Shown here piece by piece: positions 18,748-28,259 of a stretch of DNA of 44,789 bases. Position 1 is the first letter of the stretch. Each line of letters starts with the position of its first letter. Below the pieces are notes generated by a model. It was not told the origin of the DNA. It ran no database searches and saw only the letters and a program-made list of their open reading frames with translations. A program made the position numbers and the translations under genes. The stretch spans positions 1 through 44,789 of the forward strand of contig JALSJV010000298.1 of NCBI GenBank assembly GCA_026989215.1, written 5' to 3'. The DNA comes from Acidimicrobiia bacterium. Lineage in GTDB: Bacteria > Actinomycetota > Acidimicrobiia > Spongiisociales > ZC4RG35.

Positions 18748-19595
18748 GCGGCCCCTTCCGGCTCGGCGACTCCCTGCTCCTCGTCGACGGCAAGGGCAGG
18801 CACTATCTGGTGAAACTGGTCGAGGGCGGGGAGTTCCACTACCACCGGGGTGTGGTCCCCCACGCCGAGCTCGTCGGGAGATCCGAGGGGTGCTGGGTGA
18901 CGTCGACGGGAGGAGGTCGCCTGCTCGTGCTCCGACCCCGCCTCGCCGACTACATCCTGAAGATGCAGCGGGGAGCCCAGGTCGTCTACCCGAAGGACAT
19001 CGGTCCGATCCTCGTCTGGGCCGATATCGCACCGGGGATGACCGTGCTGGAGGCGGGGACCGGTTCGGGAGCGCTCGCCATGGCGTTGGCGAGGGCGGTG
19101 GGGGCCGGAGGGCGCGTCGTCAGTGTCGAGCGTCGGCCCGATCACGGGGCACACGCTCGCCGAGCCATCCGTCGCTGGTTCGGTGAGATCCCTCCGCAGC
19201 TGGAGCTCCGCGAGGGGGAGGTGGAGGACGTCGTCGGCGAGATCCGACCGGAGCGGCTCGTCCTCGACCTCCCCGAACCCTGGCACGTCGTGACCCCCGC
19301 TGCCGAACATCAACCCGGCGGAGCCGTCTTCTGTGCCTACCTCCCCACGATCCCCCAGGTCCAGACCCTGGTGGAGGCCCTCCGGAGCTCGGGACGTTTC
19401 GCCGAGATCGAGACCTTCGAGACCCTCCACCGCTCGTGGAAGGTGGCAGGCCGTTCGGTACGTCCCGACCACCAGATGGTGGGACACACCGGGTTCGTCA
19501 CCGTGGCCCGCCGGGTGGAGGCGCGGGTCGACGACGTCGGGTCGGCGACCGATGATGCGGGCGGGGCGGACCCTCAGGGGGTCACGGCTCGATGA
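18744..19595 (+). CDS. trmI: tRNA (adenine-58-N1)-methyltransferase TrmI
   Basis: YPKDIGPILVWADIAPGMTVLEAGTGSGALAMAL, VVSVERRPDHGAHARRAI, LDLPEPWHV, YLPTIPQV. Confidence 0.95.
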   Translation: MSGPFRLGDSLLLVDGKGRHYLVKLVEGGEFHYHRGVVPHAELVGRSEGCWVTSTGGGRLLVLRPRLADYILKMQRGAQVVYPKDIGPILVWADIAPGMTVLEAGTGSGALAMALARAVGAGGRVVSVERRPDHGAHARRAIRRWFGEIPPQLELREGEVEDVVGEIRPERLVLDLPEPWHVVTPAAEHQPGGAVFCAYLPTIPQVQTLVEALRSSGRFAEIETFETLHRSWKVAGRSVRPDHQMVGHTGFVTVARRVEARVDDVGSATDDAGGADPQGVTAR

Positions 19596-19827
19596 AGATG
19601 CACTCGCCGGGGCACTCCTCGGCGGCCTCGATCACGATGTCCTCCTGACCGGCGGGCACCGGCGCCAGACCCTGGGCACCCTGGGGGTTCCCCTCGGACT
19701 CGGCGTAGATCGTGTCGCCGTCACGCACATAGGCGAGGCCGTCGTCGAGGAGGACGAAGACGTCGGGGGCGATCTCCTCGCACAGCCCGTCTCCGGTGCA
19801 CAGGTCCTGGTCGATCCATACCTTCAT
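19582..19827 (-). CDS. Small ferredoxin (3Fe-4S/4Fe-4S type)
   Basis: MKVWIDQDLCTGDGLCEEIAPDVFVLLDDGLAYV...AAEECPGECIFIE; Shine-Dalgarno AGGAGAAGGA. Confidence 0.9.
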   Translation of the reverse strand: MKVWIDQDLCTGDGLCEEIAPDVFVLLDDGLAYVRDGDTIYAESEGNPQGAQGLAPVPAGQEDIVIEAAEECPGECIFIEP

Positions 19828-19956
19828 GATGTGTGTTCCTTCTCCTGATACCGGCGCCCCATCGTAGTCGCCGACGGGCGCTTTCCGGGCATCCTCGAAG
19901 CCCGCGGGCAGGACGGCCGACGGAGAAGGTGTGGTCGCAATAGCGCCGACGCCCCA

Positions 19957-19962
19957 TATACT
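19957..19962 (+). promoter_or_regulatory. Putative -10 TATACT of the arc-dop-pup-prcBA transcript
   Basis: Near-consensus hexamer; leader with GAGGAGGGAC Shine-Dalgarno-like sequence before ATG 19996. Confidence 0.6.
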
Positions 19963-19995
19963 GCGCGTGGAGCCCAACGAGGAGGGACGTCGCCC

Positions 19996-21723
19996 ATGAG
20001 CCAGAACCAGGGCGCCGACGAGGCAGCCGCCCTCCGCAGGAGGGTGGCGGACCTCGAAGCCGAGATCGACGACCTCAAGCGGAGACTGCGGGACGCGCCC
20101 CGACGTCTCCACGATCTCGAAGAGCGCCTCGCCGACAGCCAGCAGCGCCTGGCGCGAGCGATGGCGCAGAACGAGAAGCTCTCCTCGGTGCTCGAGGAGG
20201 CACGGGAACAGCTCAGTGTCCTCCGGGCGGAGGTGGAGAAGCTCACCACCCCTCCCAACGCCTTCGGCACGGTCCTCCAGGTCAACGAGGACGGATCGGT
20301 CGACGTGATGACCGGCAACCGCAAGTTACGGGTCGCCGCCCAGCCGAACATCGAGGTGAAGCAGCTCCAGGTCGGCCAGGAAGTCCTGCTGAACGAGAGC
20401 TTCACCATCGTCGACGTGCGCTCCTTCGACGCCTCCGGGGAGGTGGTGCGGGTCCGGGAGAAGCTCGACGACGGCCGCCTCGTGGTGATCGCCCACGCCG
20501 ACGACGAGCGGGTGGTGGAGCTGGCCGACTCGATGCGGGACGTGCCGTTGCGAGCCGGTGACTACGTGCGGATCGATCCGCGCAGCGGACTCGTCTTCGA
20601 GCGCCTGATCAGACCCGAGGTGCAGGAGTTGGTGCTCGAAGAGGTGCCCGACGTCACCTACGAACAGGTGGGAGGCCTTCGGGAGCAGATCGAGGAGATC
20701 CGTGACGCCGTCGAGCTTCCCTATCGGCACAAGGAGCTGTTCGCCGAGTACGGGTTGGTCCCGCCCAAGGGCATCCTCCTGTACGGTCCCCCGGGATGCG
20801 GGAAGACGTTGATCGCCAAGGCGGTGGCCAACAGCCTTGCCAAGGCGGTGGCCGAGCGCACCGGGCGACCCGACGCCCGCAGCTACTTCCTCAACGTCAA
20901 GGGTCCCGAGCTGCTGAACAAGTGGGTGGGGGAGACGGAACGCCAGATTCGTCTCATCTTCCAGCGGGCCAAGGAGAAGTCGGACGAGGGCGTGCCCGTG
21001 ATCGTGTTCTTCGACGAGATGGACTCTCTGTTCCGGACCCGGGGGAGCGGGATCTCCTCGGATGTCGAGTCGACGATCGTGCCCCAGCTCTTGAGCGAGC
21101 TCGACGGGGTCGAGTCGCTGAAGAACGTGATCGTGATCGGAGCCTCCAACCGTGAGGACCTCATCGACCCCGCCATCCTCCGCCCGGGGCGTCTCGACGT
21201 GAAGATCAAGATCAACCGACCGGACCCGGTGGCGGCGCGGGAGATCTTCAAGATCTACCTGTCGAGGGACGTCCCCATCGATCCCGAGACCCTCGCCGCC
21301 AAGGGCGGCGACCGGGAGGCGGTGATCGCCGACTTCATCGAGGCCACCGTGGCGGCGATGTACGCCGAGACCGACGAGAACCGGTTCCTGGAGGTGACGT
21401 ACGCCAACGGTGATCGGGAGATCCTGTACTTCAAGGACTTCTCCAGCGGGGCGATGATCGAGAACATCGTTCGGCGGGCGAAGAAGGACGCCATCAAGCG
21501 CCAGATCGCCGGCGGCACCCGCGGGATCAAGAAGGAGGATCTGCTCAACGCCATCAAGCAGGAGTTCCGAGAGCACGAAGACCTGCCCAACACCACCAAC
21601 CCCGACGACTGGGCGAAGATCTCGGGCAAGAAGGGCGAACGGATCGTCTACGTCCGTACCCTGTTGGACGGTGACGGCGAGAGCCGGATGGTGGACGGCG
21701 TCTCCACCGGGCAGTATCTCTGA
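19996..21723 (+). CDS. arc: Proteasome-associated AAA+ ATPase ARC/Mpa
   Basis: N-terminal coiled coil, OB region, GPPGCGKT Walker [13 protein letters not shown] Walker B, C-terminal GQYL. Confidence 0.98.
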   Translation: MSQNQGADEAAALRRRVADLEAEIDDLKRRLRDAPRRLHDLEERLADSQQRLARAMAQNEKLSSVLEEAREQLSVLRAEVEKLTTPPNAFGTVLQVNEDGSVDVMTGNRKLRVAAQPNIEVKQLQVGQEVLLNESFTIVDVRSFDASGEVVRVREKLDDGRLVVIAHADDERVVELADSMRDVPLRAGDYVRIDPRSGLVFERLIRPEVQELVLEEVPDVTYEQVGGLREQIEEIRDAVELPYRHKELFAEYGLVPPKGILLYGPPGCGKTLIAKAVANSLAKAVAERTGRPDARSYFLNVKGPELLNKWVGETERQIRLIFQRAKEKSDEGVPVIVFFDEMDSLFRTRGSGISSDVESTIVPQLLSELDGVESLKNVIVIGASNREDLIDPAILRPGRLDVKIKINRPDPVAAREIFKIYLSRDVPIDPETLAAKGGDREAVIADFIEATVAAMYAETDENRFLEVTYANGDREILYFKDFSSGAMIENIVRRAKKDAIKRQIAGGTRGIKKEDLLNAIKQEFREHEDLPNTTNPDDWAKISGKKGERIVYVRTLLDGDGESRMVDGVSTGQYL

Positions 21724-21724
21724 C

Positions 21725-23200
21725 ATGGCGCTCCGCAAGGTGCTCGGCACCGAGACCGAGTACGGGATCACGGTTCGGGGACAGCCGGACTTCAACCCCG
21801 CCGTCGCCTCCGCCCTCGTGATCAACGCCTTCCCCGGGGAGCGGGTGCGGGTCCAGTGGTCCTTCGAGGAGGAGTCGCCCGGGCGGGATGCCCGTGGGTT
21901 CGGGCACGAGGGCTACGGCGTCGCCGATCCCGACTCCGCCCTCGTCAACGCGGTGCTCTCCAACGGTGCTCGGCTCTACGTCGACCACGCCCATCCCGAG
22001 TACTCGGGTCCGGAATGCTGGGATCCCCTCCAGGGCGCCCTCTACGACAAGGCGGGCGAGGTGGTGATGCACGTCTCCGCCGTCGAGGCCTGCCGCGCCC
22101 TGCCCGAGGGTCACGAGGTCCGGCTGTACAAGAACAACTCCGACGGCAAGGGCAACTCCTATGGGGCGCACGAGAACTACCTGCTCGCCCGTGATCTCCC
22201 CTTCGGGGACGTGATCCGCTACGCGACGACCTTCCTGGTGACCCGACAGGTGTTCACGGGCTCGGGCAAGGTGGGAGCCGAGAACGGCCGCCCGTCGGTG
22301 GACTTCCAGGTGACCCAGCGGGCCGATTTCTTCGAGGAGGAGGTGGGCCTCGAGACGACGCTGAAACGTCCCATCGTCAACACCCGGGACGAACCCCACG
22401 GCGATCCCGGGAAATACCGGCGCCTCCACGTGATCATCGGCGACGCCAACCTGTCGGAGGTGCAGACCTTCCTCAAGCTCGGATCGATGGCGCTGCTCCT
22501 CGCCGCCTTGGAGGACGGTGCCCTGCCCGAGGCCTTGGAGCTCGACGACCCGGTCGAGGCCTGTTGGAAGGTGAGCCACGATCCCACCCTCTCCGAGACC
22601 CTGCCGTTGGCAGAAGGGGGTCGGGCGACGGCGCTCGAGCTCCAGTTCCGATATCTGGAGTGGATCGAGAAGTACGTCCGCTCGGAGATGGACGAGCCGG
22701 TGTGGGATCGAGTGCTGGAGGTGTGGCGGGGCGTGCTCGAGGATCTCGAGGCCGAACCCATGAGGACCGCCGACCGGCTCGACTGGGTGGCGAAATACCG
22801 ACTCCTCGAGGGGTTCAGGGAGCGGGACGGACTCGACTGGAACGCCGCCAAACTCAAGGCTCTCGACCTCCAGTATCACGACGTGGATCCCGAACGGGGG
22901 CTCTACCACCGGCTCGTGCGGAGGGGTGCCATGCAGCGGCTCTTCACCGACGAGGAGATCCTGGCGGCCGTCGGCGATCCGCCCGAGCGGACCCGTGCCT
23001 ATTTCCGGGGACGTTGCGTGCGCGACTTCCCCGATTCGCTCATCGCCGCCAACTGGGATTCGCTGGTCTTCGACATCGGCGAATCCCATCTCAAGCGGGT
23101 TCCTATGATGGAGCCCCTGAGAGGAGACCGCGACCGCGTCGGGCCGCTGCTGGATTCGGTGGCCGACGCATCCGAACTGATCGAGGCGTTAGGAGGCTGA
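21725..23200 (+). CDS. dop: Pup deamidase/depupylase Dop
   Basis: VLGTETEYGITVRGQPDFNPAVASALVINAF, LSNGARLYVDHAHPEYS, YKNNSDGKGNSYGAHENYL. Confidence 0.96.
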   Translation: MALRKVLGTETEYGITVRGQPDFNPAVASALVINAFPGERVRVQWSFEEESPGRDARGFGHEGYGVADPDSALVNAVLSNGARLYVDHAHPEYSGPECWDPLQGALYDKAGEVVMHVSAVEACRALPEGHEVRLYKNNSDGKGNSYGAHENYLLARDLPFGDVIRYATTFLVTRQVFTGSGKVGAENGRPSVDFQVTQRADFFEEEVGLETTLKRPIVNTRDEPHGDPGKYRRLHVIIGDANLSEVQTFLKLGSMALLLAALEDGALPEALELDDPVEACWKVSHDPTLSETLPLAEGGRATALELQFRYLEWIEKYVRSEMDEPVWDRVLEVWRGVLEDLEAEPMRTADRLDWVAKYRLLEGFRERDGLDWNAAKLKALDLQYHDVDPERGLYHRLVRRGAMQRLFTDEEILAAVGDPPERTRAYFRGRCVRDFPDSLIAANWDSLVFDIGESHLKRVPMMEPLRGDRDRVGPLLDSVADASELIEALGG

Positions 23201-23201
23201 C

Positions 23202-23390
23202 ATGTCGGACCAGGAGCGGGCCCGTCGTCCGGCCCGGAAGCAAGAGGAGACCGAAGAGACCGAGGTCATCGAGGAGTCGGTCGAAGCCGACGTGGAGAAG
23301 ATCGACGAGCTGCTCGACGAGATCGACTCGGTGTTGGAGGAGAACGCCGAGGAATTCGTCAAGAACTACGTGCAGAAGGGCGGCGAGTGA
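23202..23390 (+). CDS. pup: Prokaryotic ubiquitin-like protein Pup
   Basis: 62 aa, acidic, ...EIDSVLEENAEEFVKNYVQKGGE*. Confidence 0.98.
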   Translation: MSDQERARRPARKQEETEETEVIEESVEADVEKIDELLDEIDSVLEENAEEFVKNYVQKGGE

Positions 23391-24181
23391 ACCCGTCACG
23401 GATGCCTCTCCCCCTCGACGCGCCGCTGCCGGGATCCAGTTTCACCGAGCTCCTGACCGGGCTCGGCCAAGCCCCGACCTGGGACGTCCCCCCCGGGGCG
23501 GAACGGATGCTGCAGGCCCCCGAGGGGACGACGGTCCTCGCCCTCCGCTACGCGGGTGGGGTGGTGATGGCGGGCGACCGCCAAGCCACCGAGGGCACCA
23601 CCGTCGCCCATCGCCGAATCCAGAAGGTGTTCCCCGCCGATCGATACTCGGCCGTCGCCATCGCGGGGACCGCCGGACTCGCCATCGAGATGGTCCGGCT
23701 CTTCCAGGTCGAGCTCGAACACTACGAGAAGATCGAAGGGATCCGGCTCAGCCTCGAAGGGAAGGCGAACTTCCTTGCCCGACTGGTCCGGGGTCAGCTT
23801 CCGATGGTCTTCCAAGGGTTGATCGTCGTGCCGCTGTTCGCCGGGTACGACGAGCACGAAGAGCGAGGCCGTCTCTACACCTTCGACATCGTCGGCGGGC
23901 GATACGAGGAGCGAGACTACGGATCCACCGGGTCCGGTTCCCGGCTGGCGAAGTCGTATCTTCGTACCGCCTTCCGGCCCGATCTCGATCCGTCCGCTGC
24001 GCTCCGCGTCGCCCTCGGTGCGCTGGTGGCGGCCGCCGACGAGGACGTCGCCACCGGCGGTCCGGACCTGCGGCGGGGGATCCTCCCCAGCGTCTACGCC
24101 GTCGACGCCGACGGCGTGCGCGAGGTCCCCGAGGACCTGGTGCGCGAGGCGGCCGAAGCCGCCCTGGAGGAGGTCCGGTGA
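23387..24181 (+). CDS. prcB: 20S proteasome beta subunit (propeptide then catalytic Thr)
   Basis: APEG|TTVLALRYAGGVVMAGDRQATEG; GTG start overlapping pup stop. Confidence 0.97.
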   Translation: MNPSRMPLPLDAPLPGSSFTELLTGLGQAPTWDVPPGAERMLQAPEGTTVLALRYAGGVVMAGDRQATEGTTVAHRRIQKVFPADRYSAVAIAGTAGLAIEMVRLFQVELEHYEKIEGIRLSLEGKANFLARLVRGQLPMVFQGLIVVPLFAGYDEHEERGRLYTFDIVGGRYEERDYGSTGSGSRLAKSYLRTAFRPDLDPSAALRVALGALVAAADEDVATGGPDLRRGILPSVYAVDADGVREVPEDLVREAAEAALEEVR

Positions 24182-24861
24182 GCATCCCCTTCTACGTCGC
24201 ACCGGAACAGCTCGTCCGCGACAAGGCGGAGTTCGCACGCAAGGGGATCGCCCGGGGCCGGTCGATCCTCGCCATCGAGTACGACCGGGGGGTGTTGCTC
24301 ATCGCCGAGAACCCCTCCTCGGCCCTCCACAAGATCAGCGAGATGTACGACCGGATCGCCTTCGCCGGCGTCGGGAAGTACAACGAATTCGAGACCCTCC
24401 GCAAGGCGGGGATTCGTCAGGCCGACCTGATGGGATACCTGTACAGCCGCAGCGACGTCACCGCGCAGGGGATCGCCACGGCGTTCTCGCAGACGCTCGG
24501 CTCGATCTTCAGCCACGAGATGAAGCCGTACGAAGTGGAGGTGCTCATCTGTGAGGTGGGTGCCGACGGGGAGCCGAACCGGCTCTTCAAGGTGTCCTAC
24601 GACGGGACGCTGTTCGACGAACGGCGGTTCTGCGCCATCGGAGGCAAGGCCGAGGCGCTGGCCGACGCCGTCCGGGAGGGTTTCCGAGACGACATGGACC
24701 TTCCCGCGGCGATCCGTCTGGCGGTGCAGGCCTTCCGGGCTGCGGAAGAACGCGAACCCGAAGGCTGGGAGGCGGCGGTGCTCGACCTGTCGAACGGGCG
24801 ACGGGCCTTCCGTCGGCTGGGGGAGTCCGAGATCACCGCGGCCATCGAGGGCGGGGACTGA
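24178..24861 (+). CDS. prcA: 20S proteasome alpha subunit
   Basis: [47 protein letters not shown] start overlapping prcB stop. Confidence 0.97.
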   Translation: MSIPFYVAPEQLVRDKAEFARKGIARGRSILAIEYDRGVLLIAENPSSALHKISEMYDRIAFAGVGKYNEFETLRKAGIRQADLMGYLYSRSDVTAQGIATAFSQTLGSIFSHEMKPYEVEVLICEVGADGEPNRLFKVSYDGTLFDERRFCAIGGKAEALADAVREGFRDDMDLPAAIRLAVQAFRAAEEREPEGWEAAVLDLSNGRRAFRRLGESEITAAIEGGD

Positions 24862-24892
24862 AGAACTTCGGTCCACAAGCGCCGGGCCCGGG

Positions 24893-24898
24893 TACGCT
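24893..24898 (+). promoter_or_regulatory. Putative -10 TACGCT of leaderless pafA
   Basis: 6 nt to GTG 24905. Confidence 0.55.
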
Positions 24899-24904
24899 GA
24901 CCGA

Positions 24905-26260
24905 GTGGACCGGCGGATCTTCGGCCTCGAGAACGAGTACGGCGTCACCTGCACGCTGCGGGGGCAGCGGCGCCTCAGCCCGGATGAGGTCGCGCGCTAC
25001 CTGTTCCGGCGGGTGGTGAGCTGGGGGCGGTCGTCGAACGTGTTCCTGGAGAACGGCGCCCGCCTCTACCTCGACGTGGGCAGCCATCCCGAGTACGCCA
25101 CCCCGGAATGCGATCGGCTCGTCGACGTCGTCGCCCACGACAAGGCGGGGGAGCTGATCCTGGAGAGTCTCGTGCACTCCGCCGAGCAGCGGTTGGAGGA
25201 GGAGGGCATCCGAGGGGAGATCTACCTCTTCAAGAACAACACCGACTCGGCGGGGAACTCCTACGGCTGCCACGAGAACTACCTGGTGCCGCGCCACAAG
25301 GACTTTCATCGGACCGTCGACGTGCTCATCCCCTTCCTCGTCACCCGGCAGATCTTCCTCGGGGCGGGCAAGCTGCTCCAGACCCCACGGGGCACCAGCT
25401 ACTCCATCTCCCAGCGGGCGGAGCACATCTGGGAGGGTGTGTCCTCGGCGACGACCCGGAGCCGTCCGATCATCAACACCCGGGACGAGCCCCACGCCGA
25501 CGCCGAACGGTACCGGCGGCTGCACGTGATCGCCGGGGATTCGAACATGAGCGAATACGCCACGTTCGTGAAGGTCGGGACCGTCGTCGCCCTGCTGCAG
25601 ATGATCGAGCGGGACGTCGTGTTCCGGGATCTGACCCTCGAGAACCCGATCCGCGCCATCCGGGAGATCTCCCACGACATGACCTGTCGCAAGAAGGTCC
25701 GACTCGCCAACGGACGAGAGCTCTCCGCCCTCGACATCCAATGGGAGTACCTGGAACGGGCGCTCCGGTTCGCTCGCAGCCCGGGGTTCCCGCCGGAGAT
25801 CGAGGAGGCGATCCACCGGTGGGAACATCTCCTCACCGGCCTCGAGAAGGACCCGCTCTCCCTGGACCGGGAGGTGGATTGGGTGATCAAGCTTCGGTTG
25901 CTCGAACGGTACCGCCAGAAGCGTGGCCTCCCCATGTCCGATGCCCGCCTGGCCATGCTCGACCTGGCGTACCACGACGTGAGCCGCTCCCGGGGGCTCT
26001 ACAACCTCCTCGCCCGGGAGGGCATGGTGGACCGGGTCGTCTCCGACGACGACGTGGGCCGGGCCGTCGTCGAGCCGCCCCAGACCACCCGCGCCCGCCT
26101 GCGGGGGGCGTTCATCCGGGCGGCGAAGGCGAAGAAACGGGACTTCACGGTGGACTGGGTGCATCTCAAACTGAACGACCAGGCCCAGCGCACCGTCCTG
26201 TGCAAGGACCCCTTCAAGGCGTTCGACGAGCGGGTGGATCGTCTCATCGAGACCCTCTGA
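24905..26260 (+). CDS. pafA: Pup ligase PafA
   Basis: [71 protein letters not shown]. Confidence 0.98.
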   Translation: MDRRIFGLENEYGVTCTLRGQRRLSPDEVARYLFRRVVSWGRSSNVFLENGARLYLDVGSHPEYATPECDRLVDVVAHDKAGELILESLVHSAEQRLEEEGIRGEIYLFKNNTDSAGNSYGCHENYLVPRHKDFHRTVDVLIPFLVTRQIFLGAGKLLQTPRGTSYSISQRAEHIWEGVSSATTRSRPIINTRDEPHADAERYRRLHVIAGDSNMSEYATFVKVGTVVALLQMIERDVVFRDLTLENPIRAIREISHDMTCRKKVRLANGRELSALDIQWEYLERALRFARSPGFPPEIEEAIHRWEHLLTGLEKDPLSLDREVDWVIKLRLLERYRQKRGLPMSDARLAMLDLAYHDVSRSRGLYNLLAREGMVDRVVSDDDVGRAVVEPPQTTRARLRGAFIRAAKAKKRDFTVDWVHLKLNDQAQRTVLCKDPFKAFDERVDRLIETL

Positions 26261-26275
26261 GGGGTGCTTCACCCC
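26261..26275 (+). terminator. Short hairpin directly after the pafA stop (no U-tract)
   Basis: GGGGTG-CTT-CACCCC perfect 6-bp stem. Confidence 0.4.
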
Positions 26276-26290
26276 GGGGCTCGAGCGCCG

Positions 26291-26296
26291 TACAGT
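26291..26296 (+). promoter_or_regulatory. Putative -10 TACAGT of leaderless pafBC
   Basis: 6 nt to GTG 26303. Confidence 0.55.
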
Positions 26297-26302
26297 CCTG
26301 GT

Positions 26303-27217
26303 GTGCGCAAAGTCATCGAGCGGGTGCTCAACCTGTTGGCCTTCCTGCTGACCGTGGGACGGCCGGTCACCGCCGACGAGATCCGCCAGACCGTGGCCGG
26401 TTACGGCAGCTCCGGCGACGAGGCGTTCCGGCGGATGTTCGAGCGGGACAAGGACCTCCTCCGTCGCCTCGGCATCCCCCTCCGGATGGAGGCGACCGAC
26501 GCCTGGTCGGTGGAGTACGGCTACGTGGTGCCGCCCGAGGAGTATCGGATGGAGGATCCGGGACTGACCGACGAGGAACGGGCCGCGCTCTGGCTCGCTG
26601 CCCGCGTCGTGCGAGTCGGGGGTGGCCCGGTGGTCTCGTCGGCGGTGCTCAAGCTCGGCGGGGCGAGGCTCGGCGACGACGTCGAACCGATCGCGGCCGA
26701 CCTCGGTGCCGACGCCGAGACCCTGGGGGCGCTGTTCCAGGCGGTGACGGAGCGGCGGATCGTCGAGTTCGACTACCGGGGGCGGCGACGTCGTGTGCAT
26801 CCCCACGGGCTCGGGCATCGGCGGGGGCACTGGTACCTCGTCGGGACCGAGGGCGGGGCGCCGCGGACCTATCGGATCGATCGGACCTCGGGGGTGGTGG
26901 TCGGGGACGAGGCGGATGCCTTCGAGCCCGATCCGGAGGTGAACCTCGAGCGTGCTCTCCGACCCCAGCCGTGGGAGGCGGGCGCCGAGCCCCCGGTGAA
27001 GGCCCGGGTACGGTTCGATCCCGAGGTGGCGTGGTGGGCGGCCCGTCGCCTCGACGACGTCACCTTCTCACCCGGCCAACCCCTCGAGGTCGAGCTGGAG
27101 GTCTCGAATCCGGACGCCTTCATCGGTTGGGTGCTGACCTTCGGTCCCCGAGCCCGACTGCTCTCGCCACCCGAGTTGGTGCACCGCCTCGTCGAACGGG
27201 TACGGGGGGTGGCGTGA
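26303..27217 (+). CDS. pafB: WYL-domain regulator PafB
   Basis: N-terminal wHTH, IVEFDYRGRRRRVHPHGLGHRRGHWYLVG WYL core; position after pafA. Confidence 0.92.
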   Translation: MRKVIERVLNLLAFLLTVGRPVTADEIRQTVAGYGSSGDEAFRRMFERDKDLLRRLGIPLRMEATDAWSVEYGYVVPPEEYRMEDPGLTDEERAALWLAARVVRVGGGPVVSSAVLKLGGARLGDDVEPIAADLGADAETLGALFQAVTERRIVEFDYRGRRRRVHPHGLGHRRGHWYLVGTEGGAPRTYRIDRTSGVVVGDEADAFEPDPEVNLERALRPQPWEAGAEPPVKARVRFDPEVAWWAARRLDDVTFSPGQPLEVELEVSNPDAFIGWVLTFGPRARLLSPPELVHRLVERVRGVA

Positions 27218-28155
27218 CCCGGCCATCGGATCGCACCGCCGGTCGGCTGACCCGCATCCTCGCCATGCTGCCGTGGGTGATCGCCAATCCGGGAGCCACC
27301 GTGGCCGAGGTGTGTGAGCGGTTCGGCTATCGCCAGGAAGAGCTGATCCAGGACCTGAGGCTGGTGTTCATGTGCGGACTTCCCGGGTATGGGCCCGGCG
27401 ACCTGATCGTGGCCCAGGTGGAGGGGGACCGGGTGGTCGTGGAGATGGCGGATTACTTCGCTCAGGCACCTCGCCTCACACCCGCCGAGGCCCTGGCCCT
27501 GCTCTCGGCGGGGCTCGCCCTGCTCGGCGCAGGCCAGGCCTCGGACGCCCTCGAGAGCGCCGTCGCCAAGCTCAGCCGGGTACTCGTCCCCGACGGAGAG
27601 GAGTTGCTGGCGGTCGACCTGGACGCCGAGCCGGAGTTGGTGGCCGAGCTGCGGCGCGCGGCGCTCGAAGGTCGGGTGGTCACCATCGACTACGTCTCCC
27701 TCGGGCGGAACCGGGAGACGGTCCGCCGGGTCGAGCCCTGGTTGGTCTTCTCGTCCCTGGGGAACTGGTACCTGTTCGGACACGACCATCTCAGCGGGGA
27801 GGAGCGGGTGTTCAGGGTCGACCGGATCCGCACGCTCGAGATCTCCGACGAACGGTTCGAACCGCCGAGAGAGGTCCCCGAGCCGCAGATTCGGTACGTC
27901 CCCTCCGACGACGACGTCCAATGCGTCATCGATCTGGGCCCACGGGCCCGGTGGGTGATCGATTACTACCCGGTGGAGATCCTCTCCGAAGACGGAGACG
28001 CCGTCCGCGTACGGTTCTCCAGCACCGACCCGTCCGTCCCCGCCGGGCTCCTGCTCCGGCTCGGTGCCGACGCGGTGCTGGTCGAAGGCGACGAGGTCGC
28101 CGAGGCGCTCGCTCGGCTCCGCGAGGAGGTCCTGGCCCTCTACCAGGACCGCTGA
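27214..28155 (+). CDS. pafC: WYL-domain regulator PafC
   Basis: N-terminal wHTH (ANPGATVAEVCERFGYRQEELIQDL), VTIDYVSLGRNRETVRRVEPWLVFSSLGNWYLFGHDH; GTG overlaps pafB stop. Confidence 0.92.
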   Translation: MTRPSDRTAGRLTRILAMLPWVIANPGATVAEVCERFGYRQEELIQDLRLVFMCGLPGYGPGDLIVAQVEGDRVVVEMADYFAQAPRLTPAEALALLSAGLALLGAGQASDALESAVAKLSRVLVPDGEELLAVDLDAEPELVAELRRAALEGRVVTIDYVSLGRNRETVRRVEPWLVFSSLGNWYLFGHDHLSGEERVFRVDRIRTLEISDERFEPPREVPEPQIRYVPSDDDVQCVIDLGPRARWVIDYYPVEILSEDGDAVRVRFSSTDPSVPAGLLLRLGADAVLVEGDEVAEALARLREEVLALYQDR

Positions 28156-28158
28156 CGA

Positions 28159-28174
28159 TGGGTCGGCGGACCCA
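28159..28174 (+). terminator. Short hairpin just after the pafC stop (no clear U-tract)
   Basis: TGGGTC-GGCG-GACCCA perfect 6-bp stem. Confidence 0.4.
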
Positions 28175-28259
28175 AAGATCCCGGTTTCCTGGATTCGGTT
28201 CTTCAGTTCTGGAGCCCTCCGGCCGATAGGTGATCTGGAAGCGGAAGTGCGGAGCGGAC

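Noticed and set aside
25108-27213. Long N-terminal extensions of ORF-track entries upstream of the real pafC start (and likewise upstream of trmI, prcA, lipid kinase, GT87-type ORFs)
   Set aside because: Open frame continues by chance through upstream genes; homologous protein begins at the internal GTG/ATG that overlaps the preceding stop.
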